From assembly GCA_963575745.1 (NCBI GenBank), contig CAUYUJ010005669.1, positions 374,913 through 438,912 of the forward strand: a DNA stretch of 64,000 nt, given 5' to 3'. The position numbers were made by a program, and so were the translations under genes. The DNA is from Prorocentrum cordatum. Lineage: Eukaryota; Sar; Dinophyceae; Prorocentrales; Prorocentraceae. Each line of letters starts with the position of its first letter. Within the stretch, counting starts at the first letter, position 1. Below are positions 35,301-45,995 of this stretch, in pieces. The notes under the pieces are model-generated. The model was not told the origin of the DNA. It searched no databases and was given only the letters and a program-made list of their open reading frames with translations.

Positions 35301-35599
35301 GCGGGGGGCGATACAAGCTTGGTTGGGATAGTATGAACTCACAGGTAGGATGAAGGTTGGGTCAGAATCCTATGTCTTTTGTATAGGTTCCCGGGGGGTC
35401 TGTAAGCCCAGGGGAGGAGGATGGTAAAACTTCTTTTTCTTGCGGAAAGAGAATCTATGCTGTGCATGTTGACTACCCTGCACCGCGCTTGACCAACTCC
35501 ACTGCTCGCGCAAACTTCCCACCCACCCACCCGCAACTTGGTTTGCAAAATCTCTTAAGACCATGACGGTGGGTACCAAATTGCACTTGGCAACAACAG

Positions 35600-35930
35600 C
35601 GACGCCGACGACGACAGCGACAACGACGACGACGCTGCCGACAACGACTACGACGACACCGACGACGTCTCCAACGACGACGACGACGCCGACAACGACG
35701 ACGACGACGACGACGACGACCACAACTACGACGACGACGACGACGCCGACGCCGACGACGACGCCGACGACGATGCCAACGACGACGACGATGACGACGC
35801 CGACGACGACGACAACGACGACACCGACGACGACGACGACGTCAACGACGCCGACGACGACGACGACGACGACGACGGCGGCGACGACGACGACAACGAT
35901 GTCGACGACGACGAAGACGACGACGCCGAC
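35600..35930 (+). repeat. (GAC)n block 9
   Basis: This is the last GAC block. It starts after GGTACCAAATTGCACTTGG, similar to the start of block 2. The array ends shortly after it, at about 35,990. Confidence 0.95.
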
Positions 35931-36089
35931 AATATACTGGGGCGGCGACAGCGAAAACAAACGGGGGAACCGACACCCACGCCCAAGCGACGGGCGGCGA
36001 CGAGGCGGCGACGAGGGCGGCGGCGGCGGCAATGAACCGGCCGAACCGACACCGAGGCCTAATGCATCTTCGCCCATGTATGAAACCCT

Positions 36090-36190
36090 CACAGATAGTC
36101 AGGTGAATTTGGTACGATTTGCCTGGGCTGGAAGCGTGACGGAGTTTCCCAGGACTGGAAGCGCGACTGAATCAACGCATGACCGGGGTA
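36090..36190 (+). repeat. CTGGAAGCGTGAC dispersed repeat, copy 1
   Basis: The copy contains GGTACGATTTGCCTGG followed by CTGGAAGCGTGACGG and CGCGACTGAATCAACGCATG. A second copy with the same order lies at 36,838-36,955. Confidence 0.8.
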
Positions 36191-36837
36191 TGAACCACAA
36201 GAAGGCGCCGACGACGACGACGCCGGCGTCGGCGATGTCCAGTGACCAGAACGCGCGACGGCCTCAGCGTCTGAGGAAAACTCAAGAAGGAGCCGCCAGA
36301 GTAAAATTATAGACGGAACGCCTGAATAACATTCTAAAAGGTGCCTTCCCCATCTCTGTCGCGCCTGCGCCGTGCCCCTGCGCAAGTCGTCCTCGGGGTC
36401 CTTCGTTACCCGAAATCAATATTTTACGAAGGTACAACACCGACAATATCCGTGCCAAACACGCTATTTTCCCACCGCTCGGATCCGTCCCAAAACGCAT
36501 CGAATTCGCACAAGACCCGTCCAACAAGCATCGGACTGATCCGCATAGGAACCGTGGCGGGTCCGTGCCCGGATCGGACGCCCGAGGCGAGGTTGACACT
36601 CCCGAGCGGGGACCCTCGTCAACGTCTGCGGGGGTCCCTGCATTCGTCTTCGGGTGCCCAACGCTGCGCCTGTCGCCCACGACCTGCCGCCGAACCCCCT
36701 CCTCCCCGGGCTGGCTGGGCCGACGGCCCGTGGCCTGGCTGGACCGACAGCCCGGTGCCTTCGTGCACTCTGAGACGTCGGGCCGACTTCTCAGATCGTA
36801 CCAACTTTACCTGGCTGTCTGCAACAAACAGTCAGGT

Positions 36838-36960
36838 CAAGTGTGAAATTGGTACGATTTGCCTGGACTGGAAGCGTGACTGACTTTGACTGGGCTGGAA
36901 ACGCGACTGAATCAACGCATGACCGTGGACTGGAAGCGTGACTGAATCAGCGCACTGTTT
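36838..36960 (+). repeat. CTGGAAGCGTGAC dispersed repeat, copy 2
   Basis: The copy has GGTACGATTTGCCTGGAC and then three tandem variants of CTGGAAnCGnGACTGA, with AATCAACGCATGACCG between them. The sequence type suggests a small dispersed repeat family. No open frame is convincing. Confidence 0.8.
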
Positions 36961-37355
36961 CGGAATTGTTGTAGGGTCCCAAAGGTGGGACGAGGAGCCC
37001 TCGACCGCCTGGTCTGACAGCCGTCTCGACTCATACGTCCTTACAACTGACTCGAGAGTCGTGCTCTCGCCTCCATGCCAACTGCAATTTTGGTCCTGAT
37101 GGCCACGATACCTTGTAAAACACGCACGCTCGGGTGCACATGGTGGTGCACTCACCCCTCTCCTGGCTGCATCTTCACTTTCTCAGGGCTTCCTGGCCGC
37201 GCTTCTACTGCTTCTCGATCCGCCTCTTTCCCTTGGCTGCTGTTAGGGTGCTTTGCTGGGGTAGTTGTTGTTTCGTGACATCGTTGGCGGTGCCTGCCCC
37301 AAGCAGCAGCCGCAGCAGGAGCCACAGGCCAGCGTGGTTCGAGGAGGGCGGTGAA
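36961..37355. other. no recognisable gene
   Basis: Mixed-composition DNA without domain, repeat or exon signal that I can support. Confidence 0.4.
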
Positions 37356-37625
37356 TACGATGATGAGGAGGATGCTGATGCTGCTGCCGATGCTGATGCT
37401 GATGCTGATGCTGCTGCTGATGATGGTGATGATGGTGGCGGTGGTGTGATGATGATGGTGACGAAGAAGATGATGAACATGATGACGATGATGGAAATTA
37501 TGATCCTGCTGCTGATGATGCAGTTGATGATGATGGTGGTGCTGCTGCCGATTATCAGGACGACGACTATTGAGACGAGTCTGATGGTGATGTTGGCGAT
37601 GCTTGTGGTGGTGGTCGTGGTGGTC
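37356..37625 (+). repeat. (GAT)n/(GATGCT)n degenerate microsatellite
   Basis: GATGATGAG, GCTGATGCTGATGCT and GATGATGGTG runs extend for about 270 bp. Acidic or Met/Val-rich frames across it are compositional. Confidence 0.85.
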
Positions 37626-39654
37626 ATCGGGGGGGCGGGCAGGGAGAGTCTTCGTCGGCCAGCGGTCTCACGCTGGGCGCACCCAGCTCGCAGGGTGCAG
37701 GCGAGCCCTGGACGAAGGGCGCGGACGGGGGCCCTCGCCGACGCTCGCCGCCCCCCGGGGTATTGAGCAGGGGGCCGGGGCCACAACGGGTGCAGCGCCG
37801 AGGGCGGCCGCAGTGAGGGGCAACGATCGGGTGGGACTGGCACAAAGGGGGGAACATCGACCTGGAATCGGCGATACATCGCTGGTAGATCGGCCACAAG
37901 CCCCCGATAGCAGATCCCCACGTTTCCGGGCGGGGGGGGGGGCTATCGGACCCCTATCGGCGATGAGTGGACGATTGGGGGTCGTTTCCCCCCCCTGTGC
38001 CTATCCCCCCCTATCGTTGCCCCCGACGAAGGCTGCCAGGTGGGCGTGCTCGCGGGCGCGCACAGCGCGCCCACCTCTCGACGCCCCTGCCGCGGGCGCG
38101 GGCAGCAAACACCGCCGCTGCCCTCTGGGGATGCCCTAGACACCCGATGTCTTGATCTCTCTCAGTTCGGCTGCACGCATGAGTGACCCTGGGTAAGAGT
38201 GGCCTCTGGTGAGCGGCTTTCGGGGAGCCGCGGGGCCAAACCCAAACGCGCAAGACGCAACTGTCGCATCGCATTCGCCGATCGGGGGACCCCAATGGGC
38301 CCGCACCAGAGGTCACTGCGGCGAAAAGGTCCCTCTCTTACGTGCAGTCGATTGTCAATGCGGGGCCCTCGGAAAATTCCGAACCCTTCCCGTGGGGCCG
38401 GCTCTCCACCCCGAGCTCACTTTTTGCCCGTGCCGGGGGTGGCCCAAAGCAGCCAAAAGCCTCTCCCGTCGTGACTAGCAGGTGGGCGAGGGCAGGATCA
38501 AGCAACATCGCATCGTGAAATCGGATGGGACTGGAATGTGCGCCGGATCGGGCCGCATCGGCACCGAGTCCAGATCGAAATCGGCCGAGCCAGGCGGCAC
38601 AGCGGCTCCATGCAAGCATCGGGCCGCATCGGATCGATGGGAAGTCGAAATCGACTGAATCGATCGATCCCTGCGAACCCGAAGCCAAATCGGACCAATG
38701 GAATCGTGAGCAAGCGGTGGATGGTCCGGGGAGCAGCACATGGGAAAGGTGGATGAGGTTGTGGGCGTGGACCTGGACGTGGAGCGGCTCCGCCGAAAGC
38801 GGCCAGGGGGCGAGGAAAGAAAGGGGTGTATGTCGTGGCAGCTCATCGAGGAAGCTCTGGCGATGCGGGGCCTGGGATTGGCTGGAGCAAGGAATGGGTG
38901 GTCAGTGCTCGCGACGTGGGAAGCGTGGGCGTAGCCACCTGGGGCAACATCAGCGCCTGGAGCAACACGCGAGGCCACGCCGCGGCATCGTGGCTGCAAG
39001 CCGTTCCAGGGTTCACCCAGCACACTGCGCTCGCCCTCGGACTTTGTGAATTGCTTGAGCGTTCTCTGAAGAGAGGGCTGATGCACCGTGTCGCCTCGTG
39101 CGGAGGGGGCGATAGGGCGTGGACGGAGGAATGGTAACTTCTCACCCGTTCAAGCGCAAGCGAAAGTAAAGAAGCGGTCCTGAACTCGAGTGTGTATCCG
39201 AATGATCGCGGCGGTCCTCAATTCTGAATAAGAAGAAATCACTACCGTTCGCTGCCCCTTGGCTCTGGCTAGCCAACACTGTCCCGTATGCCATGCGGCA
39301 ACGCATGCCCTGCTGGGGGGGAAACGCAAGAATCGACGCACCTGCATTCGTTCCTCCTCCCCCCCTTTCAATGCGGAGAAAACCAAGGCTTGCTGCGGAA
39401 GGCTGGGGACGACAAAGCGGAATGCGAGGCATCTAACCGAGTTGACATGGGCGCAACTTTTGCTTGAGTCGAGCATTGGACCGATGCGGGTCAGGCCGAG
39501 AACGCGAGGCGGCCTCGCGGGCGGGGGCCGCGAAGCCGAAGGCGATATCTGGATGGCTTGAGATGTGCCAAGATAAGTCGAAACGCTGTAGGGGTTGCCT
39601 CTGTAGGGGTCCTAGCGGATTCATATGGTTAGGTTAGGTTTGCCGCCAATTTTC
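37626..39654. other. no recognisable gene
   Basis: GC-rich DNA with several weak open frames but no domain I recognise. Around 38,520-38,720 the word ATCGAAATCG and related ATCGGnnCGCATCGG words recur, suggesting a decayed short tandem repeat. Confidence 0.45.
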
Positions 39655-39805
39655 GCTGCACGCCCGGGTGCCGGGGTGCCCGGGGGTGCCCGGGTGCCTG
39701 GGGGTGCCTGGGTGCCCGGGTGCCCGGGGGTGCCCCGAGGTGCCCAGGGGTGCCCGGAGGTGCCCCGGGCTGCCTGGGTGCCCTGGGGTGCCCAGGTGCT
39801 CTATC
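39655..39805 (+). repeat. GGTGCCCGG minisatellite
   Basis: Units of about 9-11 bp (GGTGCCCGGG, GGTGCCTGGG, GGTGCCCCGAG) repeat for about 150 bp. They run straight into the CCCTATAG array. Confidence 0.9.
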
Positions 39806-40100
39806 GCCCTGTAGCCCTGTAGCTCGATAGCCCTATATCCCTAATGTCCCTATATGCCTATAGACCTATAGTCGTATAGCCCTATAACCCTAACAGCCCT
39901 ATAGCCCTATAGTCCTTATGCCCTATAGCCCAATCGCCCTATAGCCCTATAATCCTATAGCCCTTATAGGCCTATAGCCCTATAGCCTTATTGCCTTGTA
40001 GCCCTATAGCCCTATGTTCCTATAGCCCTATAGCCCTATAGTCCTATAGCCCTAGCCCTATGGTCCTACAAGCGTATAGCCTCATAGCCGTACAACCCTA
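39806..40100 (+). repeat. 8-bp CCCTATAG minisatellite
   Basis: The word CCCTATAG repeats head to tail with point variants (CCTTATAG, CCCTGTAG, TCCTATAG) from about 39,806 to 40,100. It decays into CCCTAAAAATATG at the end. Confidence 0.9.
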
Positions 40101-43100
40101 AAAATATGATGATTGTTTTTTTTCTCCGGTATCATGTGCCAGGATACAATCGAAACGCTGTCGTAAGGAACCCTAAATAAGGAACGAGGCTCCTTTTTTC
40201 CATAAGTTAAGCTTCGATCTCGCATAGAACGCCTAAGGAGAACCTAAGACAAGCTGTAAAGATACGAAGGAACACTGAGCCCCTCCCCAGCGAAAAGGGT
40301 TCCTCCTTCAGCGGCCCGACTTTATTGAAGGATCAGACATCGAACCAGCTTGCCCGCGTGCAGGTGGAGCCTGTCGAGAGCACTCAGGGAAGTCGATCAA
40401 CTGCTCGTCTCTCGCTCTCTCTCGTGGCAACGAGACGCTTGGGCTGCCGCTGGGGGGCGGCGGTCTGCAAGGAATGCCAGCCCCGTCGAAATGCTGCGCT
40501 TCACGTGCTTCTTGACTCATTTGCAGAGGCGTCCAACGCATCCTTACATCTGCACGTCTTGACGTCTGCGGGCGGCGTCGCAATGTTCCAGCGAGGCAAA
40601 CTTAAAATGCGCTCGTGCTTAGGCCTTCTGGGACAACCTACCCTGGCGTTGTTCTACTTGTCCTTGATGTTGCCCCTCTACTTCAACGCGTTACCCTCGG
40701 CAATCCATGGCTTCGAAGCCCTCATACTGCATCCTCGTTCCCTGTCACCCGCAGCCGTTCATGTAGTCTCTGAAATGTCATTACGCGAAAGTTGTTCCTT
40801 TCGTTTGGGTGCAACCATACTAGGCACCGCCTTCCACACAATCAGCGCGAGACCAAACACAAGTTCTATACTTGCCAGCAGCGCGGCACTGGAGCAAACA
40901 AGGTCGAGGGGAGGATGCGAGCTATAGAATTGCAGATGCAGCAAAATACCAATGGACTCAGACGCAGTGAGAGGACGCGACGTACGTGCATACGTGGCAA
41001 CGTGCGCTTTGTAGACAACACGTGGCGGACCAGTGCGCGCTGATTGACACCAGACGAAGCTTGCATGGTACACTTATGCCAGACGTGTGCGCTTTCCAAT
41101 GTACAGGGTTAAGGGCGATCTGCAGTGAGGGCGAAGGCGGGGCTAATGCTCACAAGGTCCATGCTTACTTGCCAACTATTGGTGCTCAGCGATGGGGCCA
41201 ATGGCAAAGGAGACCAACTGACGCACTCGGTTACGAGAACAACCTTGGCGACACTCGCTATGCATTGTCGGTGTAATGCTACACCTTGCGGGTTACGGCG
41301 TTATTGGGCTAAGTGCTCGACGACCACCGTTCGGATGACTACACAAGAACTGATCACCATGTACTGTGAAGTAATGCGAATGGACGGCGGGTGCGGAACG
41401 AGATCGCCCGCCACCGCGGTTGCGCGATAGCTGGGTTTTAGACTGCGTGTTCGTTGCCTTGTGGATTTCCTGCAATTTTCCCAAACCGCCTGCCTTTGCG
41501 GCCTTCCCCAAGACGGCCCCAAACCGCTCTCATACGGCTGCGATGTGCCACGGACCATGTAAAGTCGGCCCAACGAGCCCCCAAAGGCTCCGAGATCTCC
41601 CCAAGATGCCCCAAGAGGCGTTAAAGAGACTGGTTCCAACAACGCCAACACTCACCCAAACAAGATGGCGGAGCCCTCCTGCGTGTGCCTGGAATCTTTT
41701 CTATTGGCCCTGGTCGTGAATTTGCGAACCAACGGCTCACATAAGCGTCGATGCATCGCCAAACGAAACGCTACTAGCAAAACTGGGGTCCCAGGTGTTC
41801 CATCCACCATCTGCAATTCGACATCCTCGCTCTGAGGGTTATCGTCCACGCTGAAATAACACCTATCCCCGCCCACTTCGCGTTGGATGCGTGCTGTATC
41901 TATTCGTGATACCTTGCTCGGCCTCGGAATCACGATCATCCTCTTCCGAACGGGAACTCATTCTCCGTATTTCCCCTACGTAATACGATCCCTTAAGCAT
42001 GGACCTGGCGATCATATAACTGCTTGGGTGCTCGTGCCATCGAACCGCAATTCTTGCTGACGATCCGCTCTTGGGGGCCCGAGGGGCGGACCGTTCAGGG
42101 CCTGGCTCTCTCGATGCCTCGCAGGAGCTGCCCGAGAGCAAGGGGCAATGCAGGGCATGTTCAGCAACCGTCGCACACGACTATGAGAAGGCCAGGAGAT
42201 TCATGCTCTCAATACACACCGATGATATTGTGGGCACAGTGGTCGACCGCATAGCTCTGCAGTGCGATATGGCCCCTGAGACGTCTGAGCGGCCGGCAGA
42301 ACAAGACATGGTCACATACCATCCGCTTTAAAACCAACGCGCTGTATGAAAGCGTGGGGGTATTATTCTCTGCAGAGAGACGTCTTGGGACAACACGTTT
42401 AAACCCAAATGCGCTCGCCCAGCGGGCCAAAGGCGTGCTAGAATCGCTGGTTAGAGGTTCAGAGTGTCAATATGTTACTGAGTTGCGCGTGCGTGGAGGC
42501 CCCCTTGGGTCCCCGAAGGAAGAATACCGCGGCAGAGTCCCCTCAAACTATGACGGGACTCCTTGGCGCTGGGCTGCTGGACCCCTGTTACAGCCCCTAT
42601 GAGGGCCCCGAGACGGCTTAAGAGCGCTCGAAGACGGCCCCCAAATAACAAAGCATCACGTACCATAGATTGTTGGCAGATGTTAGTGTTCTCGCTTGTC
42701 TGGGCCTCCGACAACCCAAGACGGCCCAAGGAGCCCCCGAGATCGCTCCGAGACTGCCCGAGGGGTCCCCAAGAGAGCTCCAAGACGGCCCAAGAGGGCC
42801 CCAAGACGGCCCAAGACCCCCCGCCCCAAGACGGCCCGAGAATTTTTCAAGAAGGCCTCTGAGACCGCCAGCAAGCCCCCAACGTCGACTCTGTGCAAAC
42901 CGATTCGAACTCGCCCCGCAATTCACCGCCCCCTCCCCATCCAGATGAGAAAAAACTGCCGACCTTGTCGGCGTGTGAGAAGTGGTATGGTGCTCTGTCT
43001 CTTCTCCAATCTCGAGGTGTGCTGTTGAAACCGTTCTGCGATAATCGTCGATCTGTCCTCGTGCGCTTCTCGGCTGCCTCGCGGCCTTCCCAGAGCCTCC

Positions 43101-43255
43101 TGATCCCCCATTGGGGTCGGCGGAGCCGGCCAGACGGCCCTTCCAATCAAGGAGGAGAGAAGGCGAGCGGCCGCGTTCTATAAAGATTCGCCCAGCAGGG
43201 CAGCGCCTTTGGGCCTAAAGGGCCTGGCGCAGCCATGGGGGAGCAAAAGGAATAG
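40101..43255. other. no recognisable gene; two CCAAGACGG-type repeat patches
   Basis: A plus-strand open frame at 40,325-40,927 includes a hydrophobic stretch (LALFYLSLMLPLYFNAL) but no domain I recognise. Repeats with CCAAGACGGCCC and related words lie at about 41,500-41,640 and 42,705-42,850. The remaining sequence shows nothing I can support. Confidence 0.4.
42705..42850 (+). repeat. CCAAGACGGCCC short tandem repeat
   Basis: CAAGACGGCCCAAG recurs at about 42,716, 42,780, 42,802 and 42,827 with GAGnGCCCC spacers of variable length. A related patch is at about 41,500-41,640. Confidence 0.7.
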
Positions 43256-43292
43256 GAGGAGGAGGAGGAGGAGGAGGAGGAGGAGGACAAGG
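43256..43292 (+). repeat. (GGA)n microsatellite
   Basis: Perfect GGA/AGG tract of about twelve units. Confidence 0.95.
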
Positions 43293-43834
43293 TGGCCCTG
43301 CCCTGCTCTCCCCGCCCATACCACCCACAAGGGTTCTCCAACGCCTTGCCTCGCCCAGCTCAGATCCCCCCTCCCTCACATCCGATTTTTTAATGTGGTT
43401 CTCCAGAGGTCTGGATCTTTTCCCAGGCAGCGACTCTTCATCCCGAGTTCTTTTTTGATGGTCCCAGGGCCCAGCGAAGGCCCCCCAGAAGCACAACAAT
43501 CACTCTGACGATGTACCCAACCCTTGCGCAACGCACGGCCAGAATAGCTGGGCAGACTTTATAGGGGGTGGTAACGTGGCAAAGGGATATATGTTCTGAG
43601 AACGGTATGCGGGAGGCTCGCGAGGTGCGCGGCCCGCAGGACACGGATCAATGGACACGGGCTTGATGGAGGTGATTCGTTAGTTCCCTGGGTCGAGGGG
43701 AAAGCGGGGCGACGACTAAGAGGGGAAGGCGGACAGGGACTTTGAAACGCAAGCGGGCCAGCAGCAATGGGACATGGCAGCAGCACGAGAGTGACGGTCA
43801 GAGGAAGGATAGAGATGATGTTTCAAGGTATGCC

Positions 43835-44815
43835 AGCAATCAGCCCTCGAAAGTGGCGACAGTTTCGTGGACCGCCCCCCAAGGGATGGAGAGGTCTAAT
43901 GTGGATCTGCTTAAGGCCCCACTATGCTGGGCCCCCAAGCAGCCCTCGAACGTGGCGACAATTTCGCAGATCGCCCCCCCCCCCCCAGGGATGGCGAAGT
44001 CTAACTCGAATCTGCTTAAGACGTCACTCCGCTGGAGCCCCCAGCAACCCTCGAAAGTGGCGACACGTTCGCAATTCGCACCCCCCCCCCAGAGATGGCG
44101 AGGTCCCGCACTGATCTGCTCTCACCCCAGCAGCCCTCGAACGTTGCGACAGTGTCGCAACTCGCAGCCCCCCAGGGGTGGCAAGATCTAATCTGACTCT
44201 GAATAAGATGTCACTCCGCTGGAGCCCCCAGCAGCCCACGAAAGTGGCGATAAGTTCGCAGATCGCAGCCCCCAAGGGGTGGCGAGGTCTAATCTGAATC
44301 CAGGTGGGCCCCAACTGTGCTGCCCCCCCCAGCAGCCCTTGAAAGTGGCGACAGTCTCGCAGATCGCAGCCCCCGAGGGATGGCGAGGTCTGATCTGAAC
44401 CTGGGTAGGGCCCCACTTTCCTAGCCCTCCAGCAGCCCTCGAAAGTGGAGACAGTTTCGCAAATCGCAGCCCCCCAGGAATGGCAAGATCTAATCTGAAT
44501 CCGAATGGGGCGCCACTGTGCTGGCCCCCCGAGCAGCCCGCGGAAGTGGCGACAGTTTCGCAGGTCGCAGCCCCCAGGGGATAGCGAGCTCTAATCTGAA
44601 TCTGGGTGGTGCTCCACTGTGCTGGCCCCCAAGCCGCCCTCGAAAATGCTGCTAGTTTCGCAGATCGCAGCCCCCCAGGGATGGCGAGGTCTGATCTGAA
44701 GCTGGGTAGGACCCCACTGTGCTGCCCCCTCCCAGCAGCCCTCGAAAGTGGCGACAGTTTCGCAGATCGCAGCCCCCAGGGATCGCAGCCCCCCATGGGG
44801 GGAGGCGGGAGGGAC
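43835..44815 (+). repeat. about 100-bp minisatellite, ten copies
   Basis: The shared block CCCTCGAAAGTGGCGACAG ... TTCGCAGATCGCAGCCCCC occurs near 43,846, 43,943, 44,047, 44,136, 44,229, 44,337, 44,434, 44,537, 44,637 and 44,740. GGCGAGGTCTAATCTGAA follows each. Spacing is about 90-108 bp. The array ends in (GGA)n at 44,818. Confidence 0.9.
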
Positions 44816-44817
44816 GC

Positions 44818-44922
44818 GGGAGGAGGAGGAGGAGGAGGAGGAGGAGGAGGAGGAGGAGGAGGAGGACGTGGAGACCAGAGTGCTCTACTCAAAACGAGAG
44901 CCCAACGACGGATGGTTGGGAA
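44818..44922 (+). repeat. (GGA)n plus shared cap sequence
   Basis: A GGA tract (44,818-44,866) is followed by CTACTCAAAACGAGAGCCC and GGATGGTTGGG. The same cap follows the other minisatellite at 47,913-47,950 and 47,993-48,030. Confidence 0.75.
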
Positions 44923-45995
44923 TTATCATGACACGAAGATGTCAGGCCCTCCCCCGAAGACATCAACGGGTAGGCCGCGGCGATGTGCCCGCCGTCGTCC
45001 GGCATGGATATGGTGAGCGCGAGGTATTGCGGGCGCTCTTCCAGGCTGCAGGCCGGGCGGCGGGCAGGCAGGGGTGGCGAACGCGGTGGGAGAGCATTGC
45101 GACGGGATCACGAGGATGCGCAGTAAGGATGCAAAACCCTTGGAAGTCCACAGTGGAAGCCTCTGGTCCCCTGCCTCGTTGCTCTCCAATCTCTGTCGCT
45201 GCTTTCCACAATGGCGCAGTCGTGTGGCTGCCGCACCACCGTCGCAGAATGAGCGGGCGGCGGGAGGGCGGGAGAGCGCTTGCCCTCGGCAGCCTTCGCC
45301 AGGGGGATGGCTGAAGGGTTAGCCTCAGCCTTACCCCTGGCAGCCTTAGCCCTCGGCAGCCCTCGGCAGCCGTAGCCTTGGCCTCAGCTTCATCATGACG
45401 GATCGGGTGAAGAGGGAGCCAACTCGGATGTCTTGTAGTCACTTGAAAAACTCGAAGCTCATGGCCCATAGCGAAGGGTTAGGACTTGCCGAGAGGTAAG
45501 GATGCAAGGGTACCAAAAGACACTAACTTGCTCATCTGTCTGGTACGGTTTGACTGTGCTCGCGTGCAACGGGAACCAACGCCGACTGTCTTGCCGGGTT
45601 CGGCATTGGGCTGTGTTGGAGGCGAGTGCAAGTAGTGCATCCCATACCGACGACGGCTCGCCTCGAGTTTCCTCCTTCTCCTCCTCCTCCTCCTTTAGAT
45701 CAGACATGAAGAACGGTGCTTGTCGTCCTCCTCCACCTCCCCCTGCTCCTCCTGCGCTGCCTCATCCTCTGAGTGCCACGTCTTCAATCTTATCATGCCG
45801 ATGTGCCCTCGAGAAAGGCACTACCCAAGCCCAAGCGGAAGCCGTGCACAACCCTGGTTGCAATTCTAGCGAGGGTGACGCCAAACTTACACACGATCGG
45901 CAGAATGATGGTTGAAGTGACACCCAATTGCCCCTCCAATTAGCCTGGCGAAGGACCCAACCATATGCATTTGTGAATGCCGCAATTGTGCTGGG
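44923..45995. other. no recognisable gene
   Basis: Several short open frames exist on both strands, but none has a domain or splice pattern that I can support. A short TCC tract is near 45,670-45,695. Confidence 0.4.

Larger units (their letters stand above)
17281..35990 (+). repeat. composite satellite array (GAC blocks, CG palindromes and G-run modules)
   Basis: About 18.7 kb is built from repeated modules in a fixed order. The order is a leader (CTTGCAAACATCCCACC ... CGCAACTTGGTTTGC), a (GAC)n block of 0.3-0.65 kb, and a core of about 300 bp. The core usually occurs twice and ends in a CG-rich palindrome. A G-run/CATATATG module closes the unit. Copies vary by substitutions and single-base indels, and some are truncated or inverted. 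Long open frames come from the GAC trinucleotide and shift between copies. I accept no gene in this interval. Confidence 0.85.

Noticed and set aside
17281-35990. CRISPR-like regular repeats
   Set aside because: The repeats are hundreds of bases long, the spacers are themselves repeats, and the DNA is eukaryotic.
40325-40927. 200-codon plus-strand frame with a hydrophobic stretch
   Set aside because: One hydrophobic segment is not enough. No domain, start context or splice evidence supports a gene.
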